Assembly: GCF_020216065.1 (NCBI RefSeq)
Contig: NZ_JAIWNA010000003.1
Coordinates: forward strand, 14,882-78,881
Direction: 5' to 3'
Origin: Nocardia rosealba
GTDB lineage: Bacteria > Actinomycetota > Actinomycetes > Mycobacteriales > Mycobacteriaceae
Length of the DNA stretch: 64,000 nucleotides
Shown here: one piece after another, positions 1-8,917 of the stretch
How the letters are laid out: each line of letters opens with the position of its first letter
Position numbering within the stretch: position 1 is the stretch's first letter
Notes under the pieces: model-generated
Database searches by the model: none
The model's input: the letters and a program-made list of their open reading frames with translations, nothing else
Told to the model about the DNA's origin: nothing
Made by a program: the position numbers and the translations under genes

Positions 1-36
1 GCCCTACTGGCGGCCCACATTATTTTCCCCGCCGCC

Positions 37-62
37 GCGCCCCCGCCGACGCGGGGGGGCGC
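37..62 (+). terminator. GC-only hairpin upstream of lepB
   Basis: A ten-base arm at 37-46 faces a G-rich arm at 51-62 across the four-base loop CGAC; the right arm carries two extra Gs. The hairpin ends 18 bases before the lepB start codon. No T-tract follows, so it could be an attenuator, or a terminator for whatever lies left of the window (rplS in related genomes, which is inference). Confidence 0.35.
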
Positions 63-80
63 CGGGCTACTCTGTTCGGC

Positions 81-845
81 GTGGCAGACGAAAGTGGGTC
101 GGTGTCGGTGTCCGATTCGGGCGACGAGGGCAAGCGGCGCAGGAAAAAGGCCGACGACAAGAAGCAACGGCCGTTCTGGCAGGAACTGCCGATACTGGTC
201 GTGATCGCGGCGGTGATCGCCGCCCTGATGGTCACTTTCGTCGGGCGGCCCTACGTGATCCCGTCGCAGTCGATGGAGGACACGCTCCAGATCGGCGACC
301 GCATCTACGTGCAGAAGATCAGCTACTACGGTTCCGAGCCGGGTCCGGGCGATGTGGTGGTGTTCGTCGGCCCCGAATCGTGGAACGGGCACTACAAGTC
401 CATCCGCTCCGACAACGCGGCCATCCGCGGTGTGCAGAATTTCCTGTCGTACTTCGGCCTGGTTCCGCCCGACGAGAACGATCTCGTCAAGCGTGTGATC
501 GCCGTCGGCGGGCAGACCGTGCAGTGCTGCGACCCGCAGGGCCGGGTGATGGTCGACGGGAAACCGCTCGACGAGCCCTACATCAAGAAGGACTACCCCT
601 GGTTCACCGACCGTCCCAATGCCGTGTACCCGGCCGGGCGGATGTTCGGGCCGGTGAAGGTGCCCGAGGGGCATCTGTGGGTGATGGGTGACAACCGCAA
701 CGAGTCGGCCGATTCGCGCGCTCATGTGAGCGATGATCTGCAGGGCACCGTCCCGGTCGACAACGTGCGTGGCAAGACCGTGTTCAAGATCTGGCCGCCC
801 GGCCGGATGGGCCCGGTGAGCTCGCAGAATCCGCAGGACAACTAG
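81..845 (+). CDS. lepB: Signal peptidase I
   Basis: Membrane-bound type I signal peptidase that cleaves signal peptides from Sec- and Tat-exported preproteins on the outer face of the membrane. The 254-aa product has a charged cytoplasmic tail of about 35 residues, one membrane anchor (about 36-55), then the catalytic motif [10 protein letters not shown] with nucleophile Ser64. The Lys general base is K137 in the [11 protein letters not shown] box, and the late box [11 protein letters not shown] lies at about 203-213. The start is GTG. It is followed by rnhB after 19 bases, the order typical of mycobacteria and nocardiae, so co-transcription is likely. Family assignment is secure. Confidence 0.96.
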   Translation: MADESGSVSVSDSGDEGKRRRKKADDKKQRPFWQELPILVVIAAVIAALMVTFVGRPYVIPSQSMEDTLQIGDRIYVQKISYYGSEPGPGDVVVFVGPESWNGHYKSIRSDNAAIRGVQNFLSYFGLVPPDENDLVKRVIAVGGQTVQCCDPQGRVMVDGKPLDEPYIKKDYPWFTDRPNAVYPAGRMFGPVKVPEGHLWVMGDNRNESADSRAHVSDDLQGTVPVDNVRGKTVFKIWPPGRMGPVSSQNPQDN

Positions 846-864
846 ACACGGGGACAATCGAACT

Positions 865-1569
865 GTGGGGCAGGATCGGACCAGCTGGCCGCCGCGGGTG
901 GTGATGCGCCGGGCGGGTGGCCTACGCACGCTCGAGGCGGCGCTCATCCGCGGTGGCCTCGGCCCGGTGGCCGGTGTCGACGAGGCCGGGCGCGGGCCCT
1001 GCGCGGGACCGCTGGTGGTCGCCGCGTGCCTGCTCGCGCCCAAGGCCTACGACAAGCTGGCCGGGCTCGACGACTCCAAGAAACTCACCGAGGCGGCCCG
1101 TGAGGAGCTGTTCCCGGTGGTCAAGCGCCTGGCGCTGGCCTGGAGTGTCGTGGTGGTCCCCGCCTGGGAGATCGATGCCATCGGCATCCACGTCGCCAAT
1201 ATCGAGGGGATGCGTCGTGCGGTCGCCCATCTCGGCCGCACCCCCGGCTACATCCTGACCGACGGATTCAAGGTCCCCGGTCTGCCCGCGCCCTCGCTGC
1301 CCGTGATCGGTGGCGACGCGTCCGCGGCGTGCATCGCGGCGGCCAGCATCCTTGCCAAGGTCACCAGGGACCGCATGATGGTCGAGCTCGACGCCGAGCT
1401 GCCCGGCTACGGTTTCGCCGCGCACAAGGGCTACAACACCCCCGAGCACACCGCGGCCCTGCGCGAGCTCGGACCGAGCACCGAACACCGCCGATCTTGG
1501 CGGAATGTGCGCGAACTCGAGGTGCCGGACGGTAGCCGGGTGGCTACCCGCGCGGCTCATGCGCGATGA
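865..1569 (+). CDS. rnhB: Ribonuclease HII
   Basis: Removes ribonucleotides embedded in DNA and RNA from RNA-DNA hybrids in the cytoplasm. The 234-aa protein shows the RNase HII signature [13 protein letters not shown] with the acidic pair D39-E40, a LDDSKKLT motif near 69-75, a third acidic residue D133 in [10 protein letters not shown], and the late [15 protein letters not shown] helix with D169. All expected catalytic acids are present. The GTG start gives an N-terminal extension of about 30 residues; a later GTG or ATG (codon 14) is possible. It lies between lepB and the DUF2469 gene, as in mycobacteria. Confidence 0.95.
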   Translation: MGQDRTSWPPRVVMRRAGGLRTLEAALIRGGLGPVAGVDEAGRGPCAGPLVVAACLLAPKAYDKLAGLDDSKKLTEAAREELFPVVKRLALAWSVVVVPAWEIDAIGIHVANIEGMRRAVAHLGRTPGYILTDGFKVPGLPAPSLPVIGGDASAACIAAASILAKVTRDRMMVELDAELPGYGFAAHKGYNTPEHTAALRELGPSTEHRRSWRNVRELEVPDGSRVATRAAHAR

Positions 1570-1615
1570 TGTGATCAATGAACGCGGCGCTGCTAGCAGG
1601 AGGATGTCCCACCCG

Positions 1616-1921
1616 ATGAGTGCTGAGGACCTCGAGAAGTACGAAACCGAGATGGAACTGTCGTTGTACCGCGAGTACAAGGACATCGTCGGCCAGTTCT
1701 CGTACGTGGTGGAGACAGAACGGCGCTTCTACCTGGCCAATTCCGTCGAGCTGCGGCCACAGAACGCCGACGGCGAGGTCTACTTCGAAGTGCGGATGAG
1801 CGATGCCTGGGTGTGGGACATGTACCGTCCCGCCCGCTTCGTCAAGCACGTTCGGGTGATCACGTTCAAGGACGTCAACATCGAAGAGCTGGAGAAGCCC
1901 GACCTCCGTTTGCCCGAATAA
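1616..1921 (+). CDS. DUF2469 family protein
   Basis: A conserved actinobacterial protein of unknown function, 101 aa, rich in acidic and aromatic residues, with no signal peptide or membrane segment. The start MSAEDLEKYE matches the family (Rv2901c in M. tuberculosis has the same length and start). An upstream in-frame ATG at 1604 abuts the AGGAGG at 1598-1603 too closely to be used, whereas 1616 has a spacing of 12. Its place directly after rnhB is conserved in the order. No biochemical role can be assigned. Confidence 0.9.
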   Translation: MSAEDLEKYETEMELSLYREYKDIVGQFSYVVETERRFYLANSVELRPQNADGEVYFEVRMSDAWVWDMYRPARFVKHVRVITFKDVNIEELEKPDLRLPE

Positions 1922-1927
1922 GGGGAG

Positions 1928-1954
1928 TTGTCCCCAGGGGACGAGTTGTCCACA
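1928..1954 (+). promoter_or_regulatory. DnaA-box-like 9-mer pair
   Basis: TTGTCCACA at 1946-1954 is an exact match to the actinobacterial DnaA box consensus; a one-mismatch copy, TTGTCCCCA, lies at 1928-1936. Both are on the + strand between the DUF2469 gene and yraN. A function (DnaA titration or regulation) is inference; a 9-mer can also occur by chance. Confidence 0.35.
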
Positions 1955-1974
1955 GGTTTTGTGTTTCCGCAGGT

Positions 1975-2008
1975 CGTGATCCCGGCGTAGCTTCGCGCCG
2001 GGATCACG
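1975..2008 (+). terminator. 13-bp perfect inverted repeat between DUF2469 and yraN
   Basis: The arm at 1975-1987 is the exact reverse complement of 1996-2008, with the 8-base loop TAGCTTCG. It ends 9 bases before the yraN start codon. There is no T-run, so it may terminate the lepB-rnhB-DUF2469 transcript without one, or act as a 5' structure limiting access to the yraN ribosome binding site. Confidence 0.5.
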
Positions 2009-2017
2009 CTTGCACCC

Positions 2018-2374
2018 GTGACGGACAAACAGGCGCTCGGCGCATACGGGGAGAAGCTGGCCGCGCAGTATCTGTGCGAGGCCGGGATGCAGATCGTCGC
2101 CCGCAACTGGCGGTGCCGGTACGGGGAGCTGGACCTGATCGTCCAGGACCCGTCGGTGACGGCGTTCGTGGAAGTGAAGACACGGTCCGGCCTCGGCTTC
2201 GGCAGCCCGGCCGAGTCGGTCACCTTCGGTAAACAGCAGCGGATCAGGCGCTTGGCGTTGTTGTGGCTCGCCGAGCAGGACGGGCCGTGGCGGCGCATCA
2301 GGTTCGATGTGGTGTCTGTGCTCGTCCCGCGTGGACGCAAACCGGTGATCGACCACCTGACAGGGGCGTTCTGA
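2018..2374 (+). CDS. UPF0102/YraN family protein
   Basis: Small predicted nuclease-fold protein, 118 aa. The core motif YGELDLIVQD followed by FVEVKTRSG corresponds to the D...ExK active-site pattern of the PD-(D/E)xK superfamily, preceded by the typical G.YGE..AA.YL helix near residues 8-19. The cellular role is unproven; it is often linked with DNA uptake and processing genes, as here next to YifB and DprA. The GTG start sits just after a 13-bp hairpin. Its stop overlaps the next start (ATGA), implying coupled translation. Confidence 0.92.
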   Translation: MTDKQALGAYGEKLAAQYLCEAGMQIVARNWRCRYGELDLIVQDPSVTAFVEVKTRSGLGFGSPAESVTFGKQQRIRRLALLWLAEQDGPWRRIRFDVVSVLVPRGRKPVIDHLTGAF

Positions 2375-3882
2375 TGGCCCTCGGACGTGCGCTGTCGGTC
2401 GCGGTGACCGGTGTCGACGGCCAGCTGGTGGAGATCGAGGCCGATATCGGCCAGGGACTGCCGTCGGTGAATCTTGTCGGGCTGCCCGACACGGCCCTGC
2501 AGGAGTCACGCAACCGGGTGCGCTCCGCCGTGGCCAATACGGGGGAGAAATGGCCCGACGGGCGGGTGATTCTGGCACTGTCGCCCGCGACTCTGCCGAA
2601 GGTCGGCTCGGTCTACGATCTGGCGCTCGCCGTGTCGGTGCTGGACGCCTCCGGTGCGGTGCCGGGGGACAAGCTCGTGAAAACCGTGCTGCTGGGCGAG
2701 CTCGCCCTCGACGGGCGGGTACGCCGGGTCCGCGGTGTGCTGCCCGCGGTGATCGCGGCACGCAATGCGGGCTGCCCGACTGTCGTGGTGCCCGCCGAGG
2801 CGGTGGCCGAAGCCGGACTGGTCGAGGGCGTCGAGGTGCTCGGTGCGACGAGTCTGCGCGCTGTGGTCGCCTGGTTGCGCGGTGAAGGGACGCTGCTGGA
2901 ACCCGACGGTGTGGTGCCCGGCGTCCAGGTGCCGTGTGGGGACCTCAGCGATGTGGTCGGCCAAGATGAGGCGCGCTGGGCGCTGGAGGTCGCTGCGGCG
3001 GGTGGCCACCACCTGCTGCTCACCGGACCACCGGGAATCGGGAAAACTATGCTGGCACAACGTCTTCCGGGGTTGCTGCCGCCGCTGTCGGAGGCCGAGT
3101 TGCTCGAGGTGACGGCGATTCATTCGATGGCGGGCTCGTTGACGGCCGAACAACCGTTGATGACGCTCGCGCCGTTCGTCGCGCCCCATCACTCGACATC
3201 GGTAACCGCCATGATCGGCGGTGGTTCCGGCATGGCCCGGCCCGGTGCGGTCAGCCGGGCGCATCGGGGAGTGCTGTTTCTCGACGAGTGCGCCGAGATC
3301 GGCACCAAAGTGCTGGAGGCGCTGCGTACTCCGTTGGAAGAGGGCGAGGTGCGGATCGCGCGGCGTGACGGTGTGGCTCGCTATCCGGCGCGGTTCCAGC
3401 TGGTGCTGGCGGCGAATCCCTGTCCGTGTGCGCCCGCCCGTGATGTCGACTGCATCTGCGCGCCCCTCGCTCGTCGCCGGTACCTCGGCAAGCTGTCGGG
3501 TCCGCTGCTCGATCGCATCGATATCTGGGTGCAGATGCGTGGTCAGGCGGGGGCCGCCTTCGGTGACCAGCAGACCGAGACCAGTGCTGTTGTCGCGGCC
3601 CGGGTCGCCGCGGCGCGGGCCCGCGCCGCGGAGCGATGGAGTGCGGACGGTTGGGCGACCAATGCCGAAGTGCCGGGGCATATTCTGCGTCAACGGTTCC
3701 GGTTGCCCGCCGAGGCGATCGCGCCGATCGAGACCGCGCTGCGGTTGGGGCGGATGTCGGCGCGCGGTGCCGACCGGGCGGTGCGCGTGGCCTGGACGGT
3801 CTGCGATCTGCGCGGTGGGGAGCTGCCGAGCGTGCAGGATGTGCTGGCGTCGTTGAACTTCCGTCAGCGGGGTGGGCAATGA
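2374..3882 (+). CDS. YifB/ComM family Mg-chelatase-like AAA ATPase
   Basis: The 502-aa protein has an N-terminal ChlI-type (Lon-protease-like fold) domain, about 20-150, and an AAA+ domain with Walker A GPPGIGKT at 218-225 and Walker B in the VLFLDECAEI stretch. A cysteine-rich segment with CPCAPARDVDCICAPL follows, then the C-terminal Mg_chelatase_C helices. ComM of naturally competent bacteria is a branch-migration helicase in transformation; a similar role here is inference from homology and from the adjacent dprA. The start is the ATG overlapping yraN's stop; an upstream in-frame extension inside yraN is rejected. Confidence 0.93.
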   Translation: MALGRALSVAVTGVDGQLVEIEADIGQGLPSVNLVGLPDTALQESRNRVRSAVANTGEKWPDGRVILALSPATLPKVGSVYDLALAVSVLDASGAVPGDKLVKTVLLGELALDGRVRRVRGVLPAVIAARNAGCPTVVVPAEAVAEAGLVEGVEVLGATSLRAVVAWLRGEGTLLEPDGVVPGVQVPCGDLSDVVGQDEARWALEVAAAGGHHLLLTGPPGIGKTMLAQRLPGLLPPLSEAELLEVTAIHSMAGSLTAEQPLMTLAPFVAPHHSTSVTAMIGGGSGMARPGAVSRAHRGVLFLDECAEIGTKVLEALRTPLEEGEVRIARRDGVARYPARFQLVLAANPCPCAPARDVDCICAPLARRRYLGKLSGPLLDRIDIWVQMRGQAGAAFGDQQTETSAVVAARVAAARARAAERWSADGWATNAEVPGHILRQRFRLPAEAIAPIETALRLGRMSARGADRAVRVAWTVCDLRGGELPSVQDVLASLNFRQRGGQ

Positions 3883-5045
3883 CGGGGGTACAAGCGGTCG
3901 GCACCGTCGACCTCGATGTCGATGAGCGCAGGCTCGCGTGGGTGTATCTGTCTCGGGTGGTGCAGGGTCCGTGTGCGCCGTTGTCGGCGCTGATCGCCTC
4001 GGTGGGGGTCTGCGAGGCGGCGCGGGCGGTCCGCGAACACGAGTTGCCTGCCGCATTGCGCGGGCCCACCGCCGCGCGGCGTGAAATGGACTCGGCTGCC
4101 AAGGATCTCGAGACGATACAGCGGATCGGCGGCCGGGTCATCACGCCCGATGACGATGAGTGGCCCGGCTGGCGCATGCTCGGCCTCGACCAGCTCGACA
4201 CCGACCGTGACCGCGAAGCGGCCGTACCGCTCGTGCTGTGGGCGCGCGGACCGCTGTCGCTGCGAACCGCATCGGAACGCGCTGTGGCAGTGGTCGGTTC
4301 CCGATGCAGCAGCGGGTACGGGATGCAGGTGGCCAGTGAGATCGCCTGTGACCTCGCCGGCCGCGGCTGGACCATCGTGTCCGGTGCGGCCTTCGGCATC
4401 GACGCGGCCGCCCACCGGGCCGCACTCGCCGTCGGCGGGCCGACGGTCGCCGTCCTGGCCTGCGGCGTCGACCGCCCCTACCCCGCACAGCACGACCGGC
4501 TGCTCGCCGCCATCGCAGACAGCGGTCTGGTCGTCAGCGAATACCCACCCGGCGTCGCCGCCCAGAAACATCAGTTCCTGGCCCGCAACCGGCTCATCGC
4601 CACACTGGGAGACGGCGTACTGGTGGTGGAAGCCGGATTGCGCAGCGGTGCAAGGAATACCGTGAAATGGGCTCGTCGCCTAGGTCGCCCGGCGATGGCG
4701 GTTCCCGGGCCGGTCGGGTCCGCGTCATCGGTGGGATGTCACCGCATGATCCGCGAAGGTGAAGCCTTGCTCGTCACTCGCGCCGAAGACGTCATCGAGG
4801 AAGCGGGGCCCCTGCGCCTCCCCGTCGGCGAAGGCGCGCCCACCGACCCCGCCCACCACCTGCGCGGCGCCGAAGCCGAGGTCTACGCCGCCCTCCCCAC
4901 CATCGGCTCCCGTCAACCCCGCGACCTGGCCGGCCAGTGCGGTCTCGACCTGGCCACCGTACGAGCCGTCCTCCCCAGCCTGGAACTGGCCGACCTGGTC
5001 GGCTGCGATTCCGAGGGGTGGTTCCGCACCCGTCGCCCGGGCTGA
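3879..5045 (+). CDS. dprA: DNA-processing protein DprA
   Basis: DprA binds incoming single-stranded DNA and loads RecA. The 388-aa protein has a helical N-terminal region and the Rossmann-type DprA core starting at VAVVGSRCSSGYG (about 136-148). The GAAFGIDAAAH and SEYPPG motifs follow, with a C-terminal winged-helix segment (about 315-380) of the DML1-like type. Its ATG overlaps the preceding stop (ATGA), so yraN, the ComM-like gene and dprA form one translationally coupled unit. The function in a non-model actinomycete is inferred. Confidence 0.94.
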   Translation: MTGVQAVGTVDLDVDERRLAWVYLSRVVQGPCAPLSALIASVGVCEAARAVREHELPAALRGPTAARREMDSAAKDLETIQRIGGRVITPDDDEWPGWRMLGLDQLDTDRDREAAVPLVLWARGPLSLRTASERAVAVVGSRCSSGYGMQVASEIACDLAGRGWTIVSGAAFGIDAAAHRAALAVGGPTVAVLACGVDRPYPAQHDRLLAAIADSGLVVSEYPPGVAAQKHQFLARNRLIATLGDGVLVVEAGLRSGARNTVKWARRLGRPAMAVPGPVGSASSVGCHRMIREGEALLVTRAEDVIEEAGPLRLPVGEGAPTDPAHHLRGAEAEVYAALPTIGSRQPRDLAGQCGLDLATVRAVLPSLELADLVGCDSEGWFRTRRPG

Positions 5046-5472
5046 CCGGCTCGTCGAGCTCGCGGTCCGCGACGACGAGCGAACATCACTGCCCGCCGGA
5101 ACAGGTGGGCTTTGTGGTGTCGCCCTGGAGCGGGAGAGTTGCAGGTCTTTTGCCTGGATGGGTGGGAGCTGGTGTCGGCGTTGGGCGTGAGGGCGATGGC
5201 GATACTGCCGCCTCGTCGGCCAGGTGACCGCAGCGTCCCAGGCGCCGATCCTCTTATCGGGATAGCGGCGGTGCCTGGCCGACGTGTGGGCGTGGGCGGA
5301 ATGTGAAAGCGCGAGAGCGACGTGTCCGAGGTGGCGGTGCCCGTCGGCGGTGTGATCGCTCGGGTCGCCGCCGCTGCCACTCGTCGACCCAGCGGTGTGG
5401 GTGGTGTGTGAGGGTGCCGGGTGTGCGGCGTGGTGGGTTGCGTGATGCAGGGGGAGGGGCGACGGTGGGGGG
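5046..5472. other. 427-bp gap between dprA and xerC
   Basis: I find no convincing gene. The open frames here are short or Pro/Arg/Thr-rich on the opposite strand, as GC bias alone produces. The right half (about 5290-5470) is strikingly G/T-rich on the + strand, unlike the flanking coding DNA. No clear hairpin or promoter could be assigned. Confidence 0.6.
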
Positions 5473-6396
5473 ATGGATGTGTTGCCCGAGGATTTGACTG
5501 CTTTGCTCGGGGAGTTCGGGCGTCATCTGCGGCTGGGACGGAATCGGTCGGCGCATACGGTGCGGGCTTATGTGGGGGATGTGCGGTCTCTGCTCGAGCA
5601 TCTGTACGCGCGGTCGGCGGATGCGGCGTTGCGGGAGCTCGATCTGGGAGTGTTGCGGTCGTGGCTGGCCGAGCTGGCGGCGGGTGGGGCCGCGCGGACG
5701 ACACTGTCGCGTAGGGCTTCGGCGGCACGGACTTTCACCGCGTGGCTGACCGAGACAGGACGGCTGGATATCGATCCGGGGCTGCGGTTGCAGGCCCCCA
5801 AGGCGCACCGTGTGCTGCCTGCGGTGCTCGGCCGTGAGCAGGCGGCACAGGCGATGGGTGCGGCGGAATCCGGTGCGGCACAGCAGGACCCGATGGCCTT
5901 GCGTGACCGGCTGATCGTGGAGCTGCTGTATGCCACCGGCATCCGGGTGAGCGAACTGTGCGGCCTCGACCTCGACGACATCGACCGTGAACGCCAACTC
6001 GTCCGGGTACTCGGCAAAGGCAACAAGGAGCGCTCGGTGCCCTTCGGCGCCCCGGCCGAGGCAGCCCTCGTCGCCTGGCTGCGTGCCGGCCGCCCCGCCC
6101 TGGCCAACGAGCGTTCCGGTCGAGCGCTGTTCCTCGGCCAGCGTGGCCGCCGCCTCGACCAACGCCAGGCGCGGACCGTCGTCCACGACGTTGTCGCCGC
6201 CATCCCCGGTGCCCCCGACATGGGCCCCCACGGCCTGCGCCACACTGCCGCCACCCACCTGCTCGAAGGAGGCGCCGACCTTCGCGTGGTCCAGGAACTC
6301 CTCGGCCACGCCAGCATGGCAACCACCCAGCTCTACACCCACGTCTCCGTCGAACGCCTCAAACGAGTCCACGACCAAGCTCATCCCCGCGCATGA
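5473..6396 (+). CDS. xerC: Tyrosine recombinase XerC
   Basis: Site-specific recombinase that resolves chromosome dimers at dif together with XerD. The 307-aa length is typical. It has an N-terminal SAM-like core-binding domain (about 8-100) and a catalytic domain with all six active-site residues: R158 ([11 protein letters not shown]), K182 (GKGNK), H253 and R256 (HGLRH), H279 (LLGHAS) and Y288 (QLYTH). The ATG start follows a G-rich leader. Its position after dprA matches mycobacterial gene order. XerC rather than a phage integrase is favoured by this context and by the length. Confidence 0.94.
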   Translation: MDVLPEDLTALLGEFGRHLRLGRNRSAHTVRAYVGDVRSLLEHLYARSADAALRELDLGVLRSWLAELAAGGAARTTLSRRASAARTFTAWLTETGRLDIDPGLRLQAPKAHRVLPAVLGREQAAQAMGAAESGAAQQDPMALRDRLIVELLYATGIRVSELCGLDLDDIDRERQLVRVLGKGNKERSVPFGAPAEAALVAWLRAGRPALANERSGRALFLGQRGRRLDQRQARTVVHDVVAAIPGAPDMGPHGLRHTAATHLLEGGADLRVVQELLGHASMATTQLYTHVSVERLKRVHDQAHPRA

Positions 6397-6658
6397 TCGT
6401 CACGCCGACGCCACAACCGCGGTGAACGACCATATTCGACCCGATGCTTGGTCTGTCGGTTGCCGACTCAGCCAGATCGGCCGTTGCCGCGACCAGGTAC
6501 ACCTCGACCCGCTGGGTCAGCTCGTCGAATACGAGAGGCTGTAGAGGTGACAGCGTGGATCGATCCTCGTCGGCGAGTTGTGGGTCGACGCGGCGGTTGT
6601 ATGAGGTTGATCGGGGATGGGCTGTCGGGGGCGCATGATGGGTGGCGGAGGTGATGGG

Positions 6659-7024
6659 ATGACATTGCCCGAGGTCGGGGCCGAATCCGAGGACGGGGAG
6701 GGTGAGGTCGACTATCGGTTCACGCTCGCCAACGAGCGGACTTTTCTGGCGTGGATCAGGACCGCACTCGGCCTGCTCGCCGGCGGCGTCGCGGTGCACA
6801 CCCTTGTTCAGCCACCGCGATTGGCGGGGTTCGCCGGTGTGATCACGCTGGCCTGTCTGGTGATGTCACTGGCCGTCGCGGTGGGCGCGTATCGGCACTG
6901 GCGTCGGGTGAATCGCGCGATGCTGGCAGGTGGGCCGTTGCCGGGCACGGTGCTGGTGCCGGTGCTGTCGGTCGGCGTCGCAGTGATCGCCGTACTCGCC
7001 TGTGTGGCGGTCGTACTTTCGTGA
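6659..7024 (+). CDS. DUF202 (YidH-type) membrane protein
   Basis: A 121-aa inner-membrane protein with an acidic N-terminus, then the DUF202 signature LANERTFLAWIRTALGLLAGG and three predicted membrane helices (about 32-52, 57-78, 96-120). The start ATG at 6659 has a GGAGGTG sequence about five bases upstream. An upstream in-frame ATG would lack this spacing. Function unknown. It overlaps the next DUF202 gene by GTGA, so the two are probably a coupled heteromeric pair. Confidence 0.85.
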   Translation: MTLPEVGAESEDGEGEVDYRFTLANERTFLAWIRTALGLLAGGVAVHTLVQPPRLAGFAGVITLACLVMSLAVAVGAYRHWRRVNRAMLAGGPLPGTVLVPVLSVGVAVIAVLACVAVVLS

Positions 7025-7332
7025 CCGCGCCGACCCTTGCCATGGAACGCACCGCGCTCGCATGGCGGCGCACCGCCCTGGGAGCTGCTGCCTGTGCACT
7101 GCTTTTCGCGCACGAGGCGACCACCGAAGACGGCATGTGGATCGTTCTTCCCTGCGCCGCCGCCGCCGCGGCCGTACTGCTCGCCGGTCTGGGCTGGTAT
7201 CGCGGTCGGACCCTCGGTCGGGGCCGCTCGGCGGGCGGGCATCGGCTGGTGTCGATCACCACCCTCGTGGTCACGCTGGTCGTCCTCATCGCCGTAGCCG
7301 AGGTTCTGCTCGGCAGCCGATACGCATCATGA
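7021..7332 (+). CDS. Second DUF202 membrane protein
   Basis: A 103-aa membrane protein, paralogous in layout to the preceding gene: MERTALAWRRTALGAAA (residues 8-24) is the DUF202 start motif, followed by hydrophobic segments at about 17-34, 40-58 and 82-100. The GTG start at 7021 overlaps the previous stop (GTGA); the longer upstream reading is inside the neighbouring gene and rejected. Function unknown. The pair arrangement suggests a complex. Confidence 0.82.
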   Translation: MTAPTLAMERTALAWRRTALGAAACALLFAHEATTEDGMWIVLPCAAAAAAVLLAGLGWYRGRTLGRGRSAGGHRLVSITTLVVTLVVLIAVAEVLLGSRYAS

Positions 7333-7409
7333 CTCCGATCGAAGAACCGTAACGTCGGGCACCGGAACTCGATCGACGGGTACCGAGCAGGCAATTACAG
7401 TCGACTCTC

Positions 7410-7778
7410 ATGACCGCAGGATCACCGGACCAGCCCCTCACCGCGTTGCGGGATCGCCTGCGCACCGCGCTGAAGCCCGCGATGAAAGCCAGGGATCGCA
7501 GCGCGGTCTCGGCGCTGCGATCAGCCCTGGCCGCGATCGACAATGCCGAGGCGGTCGACGTCGGCGACGCGAAAGCCGGTGCGCTGGAAGACAGTGCCGT
7601 CGGCCTCGGCGCCGCCGAAGTCCGCCGCCGGGAACTCACCGAGGACGACATCGTCGAGATCGTCCGCCACGAGATCAACGAAAGACGCATCACCGCAGGG
7701 GAATACGACCGCCTCGGTGCTGTGGACCAGCGCGACCAGGTCACCGCGGAGGCCGACGTGCTGAGCGCCTTCCTCTGA
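7410..7778 (+). CDS. GatB/YqeY domain-containing protein
   Basis: A 122-aa cytosolic protein matching the YqeY family, which resembles the tail domain of the amidotransferase subunit GatB. Visible family features are the opening LRDRLRTALKPAMKARD, the helix SALRSALAAIDNAEAVD and the late LTEDDIVEIVRHEINERR segment. The role is unknown; a link to tRNA-dependent processes is a family-level guess. The ATG start is clear and the gene stands alone, converging on the DUF1990 gene. Confidence 0.85.
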   Translation: MTAGSPDQPLTALRDRLRTALKPAMKARDRSAVSALRSALAAIDNAEAVDVGDAKAGALEDSAVGLGAAEVRRRELTEDDIVEIVRHEINERRITAGEYDRLGAVDQRDQVTAEADVLSAFL

Positions 7779-7796
7779 CGACCGGCCCCGTGTGGG

Positions 7797-8318
7797 TCAG
7801 CTTCCGGTATTGCTCGGCAATGTTCGAAGGTAGCGGTGGGCGAACCAGTGTTGCAGCAGTCGCGCGACCGGCCCGCCCAGGCGGGTGTACCACGCGGCGG
7901 GTGTCGAAAACGCGGTGACCAGTCCGTACACCGTGTCGTCGGCCGGGTCGTATTCGACCGCGAACAACTCCTCGCCCCGTTCGGGATGCCCCGGCAACGT
8001 GCCGTAGGCGAACCCGCGGCGGTTCGGTTCGTCGAGCACATAAACCACCCGGCACGGCGCATTGATGCCGAGCGGCCCGGCGCCGAGACGAACCGTCAAT
8101 TCGGTTCCCTCCCTGGCGTTTTCGGAATCGGCGCGCTGAAAGATGCCGACTCCCTTCTGCATCCCGAAGGCGAGGATGTGCGTCCCGGCCCGATCGAACA
8201 GTTCGCGACCGCGCCCTATAGGTCGCCGGAGCCGGAACCGGTGGTAACCGGCAGGAAGCGTCGTCGCGCGGGTCGCGCCGACGTCGGGATAGGTGAAGGG
8301 CGTTGATTCTGCGGGCAC
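7797..8318 (-). CDS. DUF1990 family protein
   Basis: A 173-aa protein of the DUF1990 family, common in actinobacteria. Diagnostic features are the opening FTYPDVGATR, the IGRGRELFDRA helix, an HILAFGMQKGVGIF strand, the RVVYVLDEPNRRGFAYGTLPGHPERGEE region split over about 95-125, and the closing ARLLQHWFAHRYLRTL. No signal peptide. The fold is expected to be SRPBCC/START-like; the ligand is unknown. Confidence 0.82.
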   Translation of the reverse strand: MPAESTPFTYPDVGATRATTLPAGYHRFRLRRPIGRGRELFDRAGTHILAFGMQKGVGIFQRADSENAREGTELTVRLGAGPLGINAPCRVVYVLDEPNRRGFAYGTLPGHPERGEELFAVEYDPADDTVYGLVTAFSTPAAWYTRLGGPVARLLQHWFAHRYLRTLPSNTGS

Positions 8319-8369
8319 AGTATCGATTGTGGCCGGTATTCCCTGCGGCTCCGTGCCGGGTCGTCGAGG

Positions 8370-8906
8370 TCACAGTGCCGGGCTCAGCGGTTTGAGGCGT
8401 ACCGGGACTTCGTGCAGGAGACCCAACGGGTCGATGTATTCGCGACGGCTGTGGATGCTGGATTCGCGGCGGACACCCCAGTGCAGGCAGGCCGGTGCCG
8501 GGCAGCCCTCGTGTCCGGCGACCAGGGTGCCGATCGGGGTGCCGCGACCTATCCGGGCTCCCACTTCTACCTGCGCCTGCACCGGCTCATATGTGGTGCG
8601 GAGGCCGCCCTCGTGGTCGATCGACACCACAGGTTTCCCGGCGACCGTGCCCGCGAAGACGACGATCCCATCGCCCGCCGCGAGAACCGATTGACCTTCG
8701 GCGCCTGCCAGGTCGACCCCGCGATGGCCCGGCAACCAATTGCGCTCCGGCTTGTCGAACCGCCGTTCCACCGTCGGTCGTGGACGCAGCGGCCAGCCGA
8801 ACGGTCCGGTTTCCACCGCCCCGACCGGCGCCGCCCCACCCGCGACCACCGTCAGCACGAGGACAGCACCCGAAATCCAGGCGTACGGACGAACCCGGCT
8901 CGCCAT
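8370..8906 (-). CDS. Secreted M23 peptidase
   Basis: A 178-aa exported LytM-type endopeptidase. A signal peptide (about 1-30, ending APVGA) is followed by a zinc-peptidase domain with H61 and D65 in the GHRGVDL motif and H142 in LHWGV; the strand VSIDHEGGLRTTYEPV supplies the conserved region around H98. Zinc ligands are therefore intact and peptidoglycan cross-bridge cleavage is plausible. It starts 11 bases after a secreted proline-rich protein on the same strand, so both are probably co-expressed. Confidence 0.88.
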   Translation of the reverse strand: MASRVRPYAWISGAVLVLTVVAGGAAPVGAVETGPFGWPLRPRPTVERRFDKPERNWLPGHRGVDLAGAEGQSVLAAGDGIVVFAGTVAGKPVVSIDHEGGLRTTYEPVQAQVEVGARIGRGTPIGTLVAGHEGCPAPACLHWGVRRESSIHSRREYIDPLGLLHEVPVRLKPLSPAL

Positions 8907-8917
8907 CGTCGAGCGCC

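Noticed and set aside
1544..2761. Minus-strand 405-codon frame opposite DUF2469, yraN and the ComM-like gene
   Set aside because: Antisense to three well-supported genes and rich in Arg, His and Pro.
4913..5728. Minus-strand 271-codon frame over the dprA-xerC gap
   Set aside because: Composition is almost only Pro, Thr, Arg and Ala, with no domain or start signal; it overlaps both real genes.
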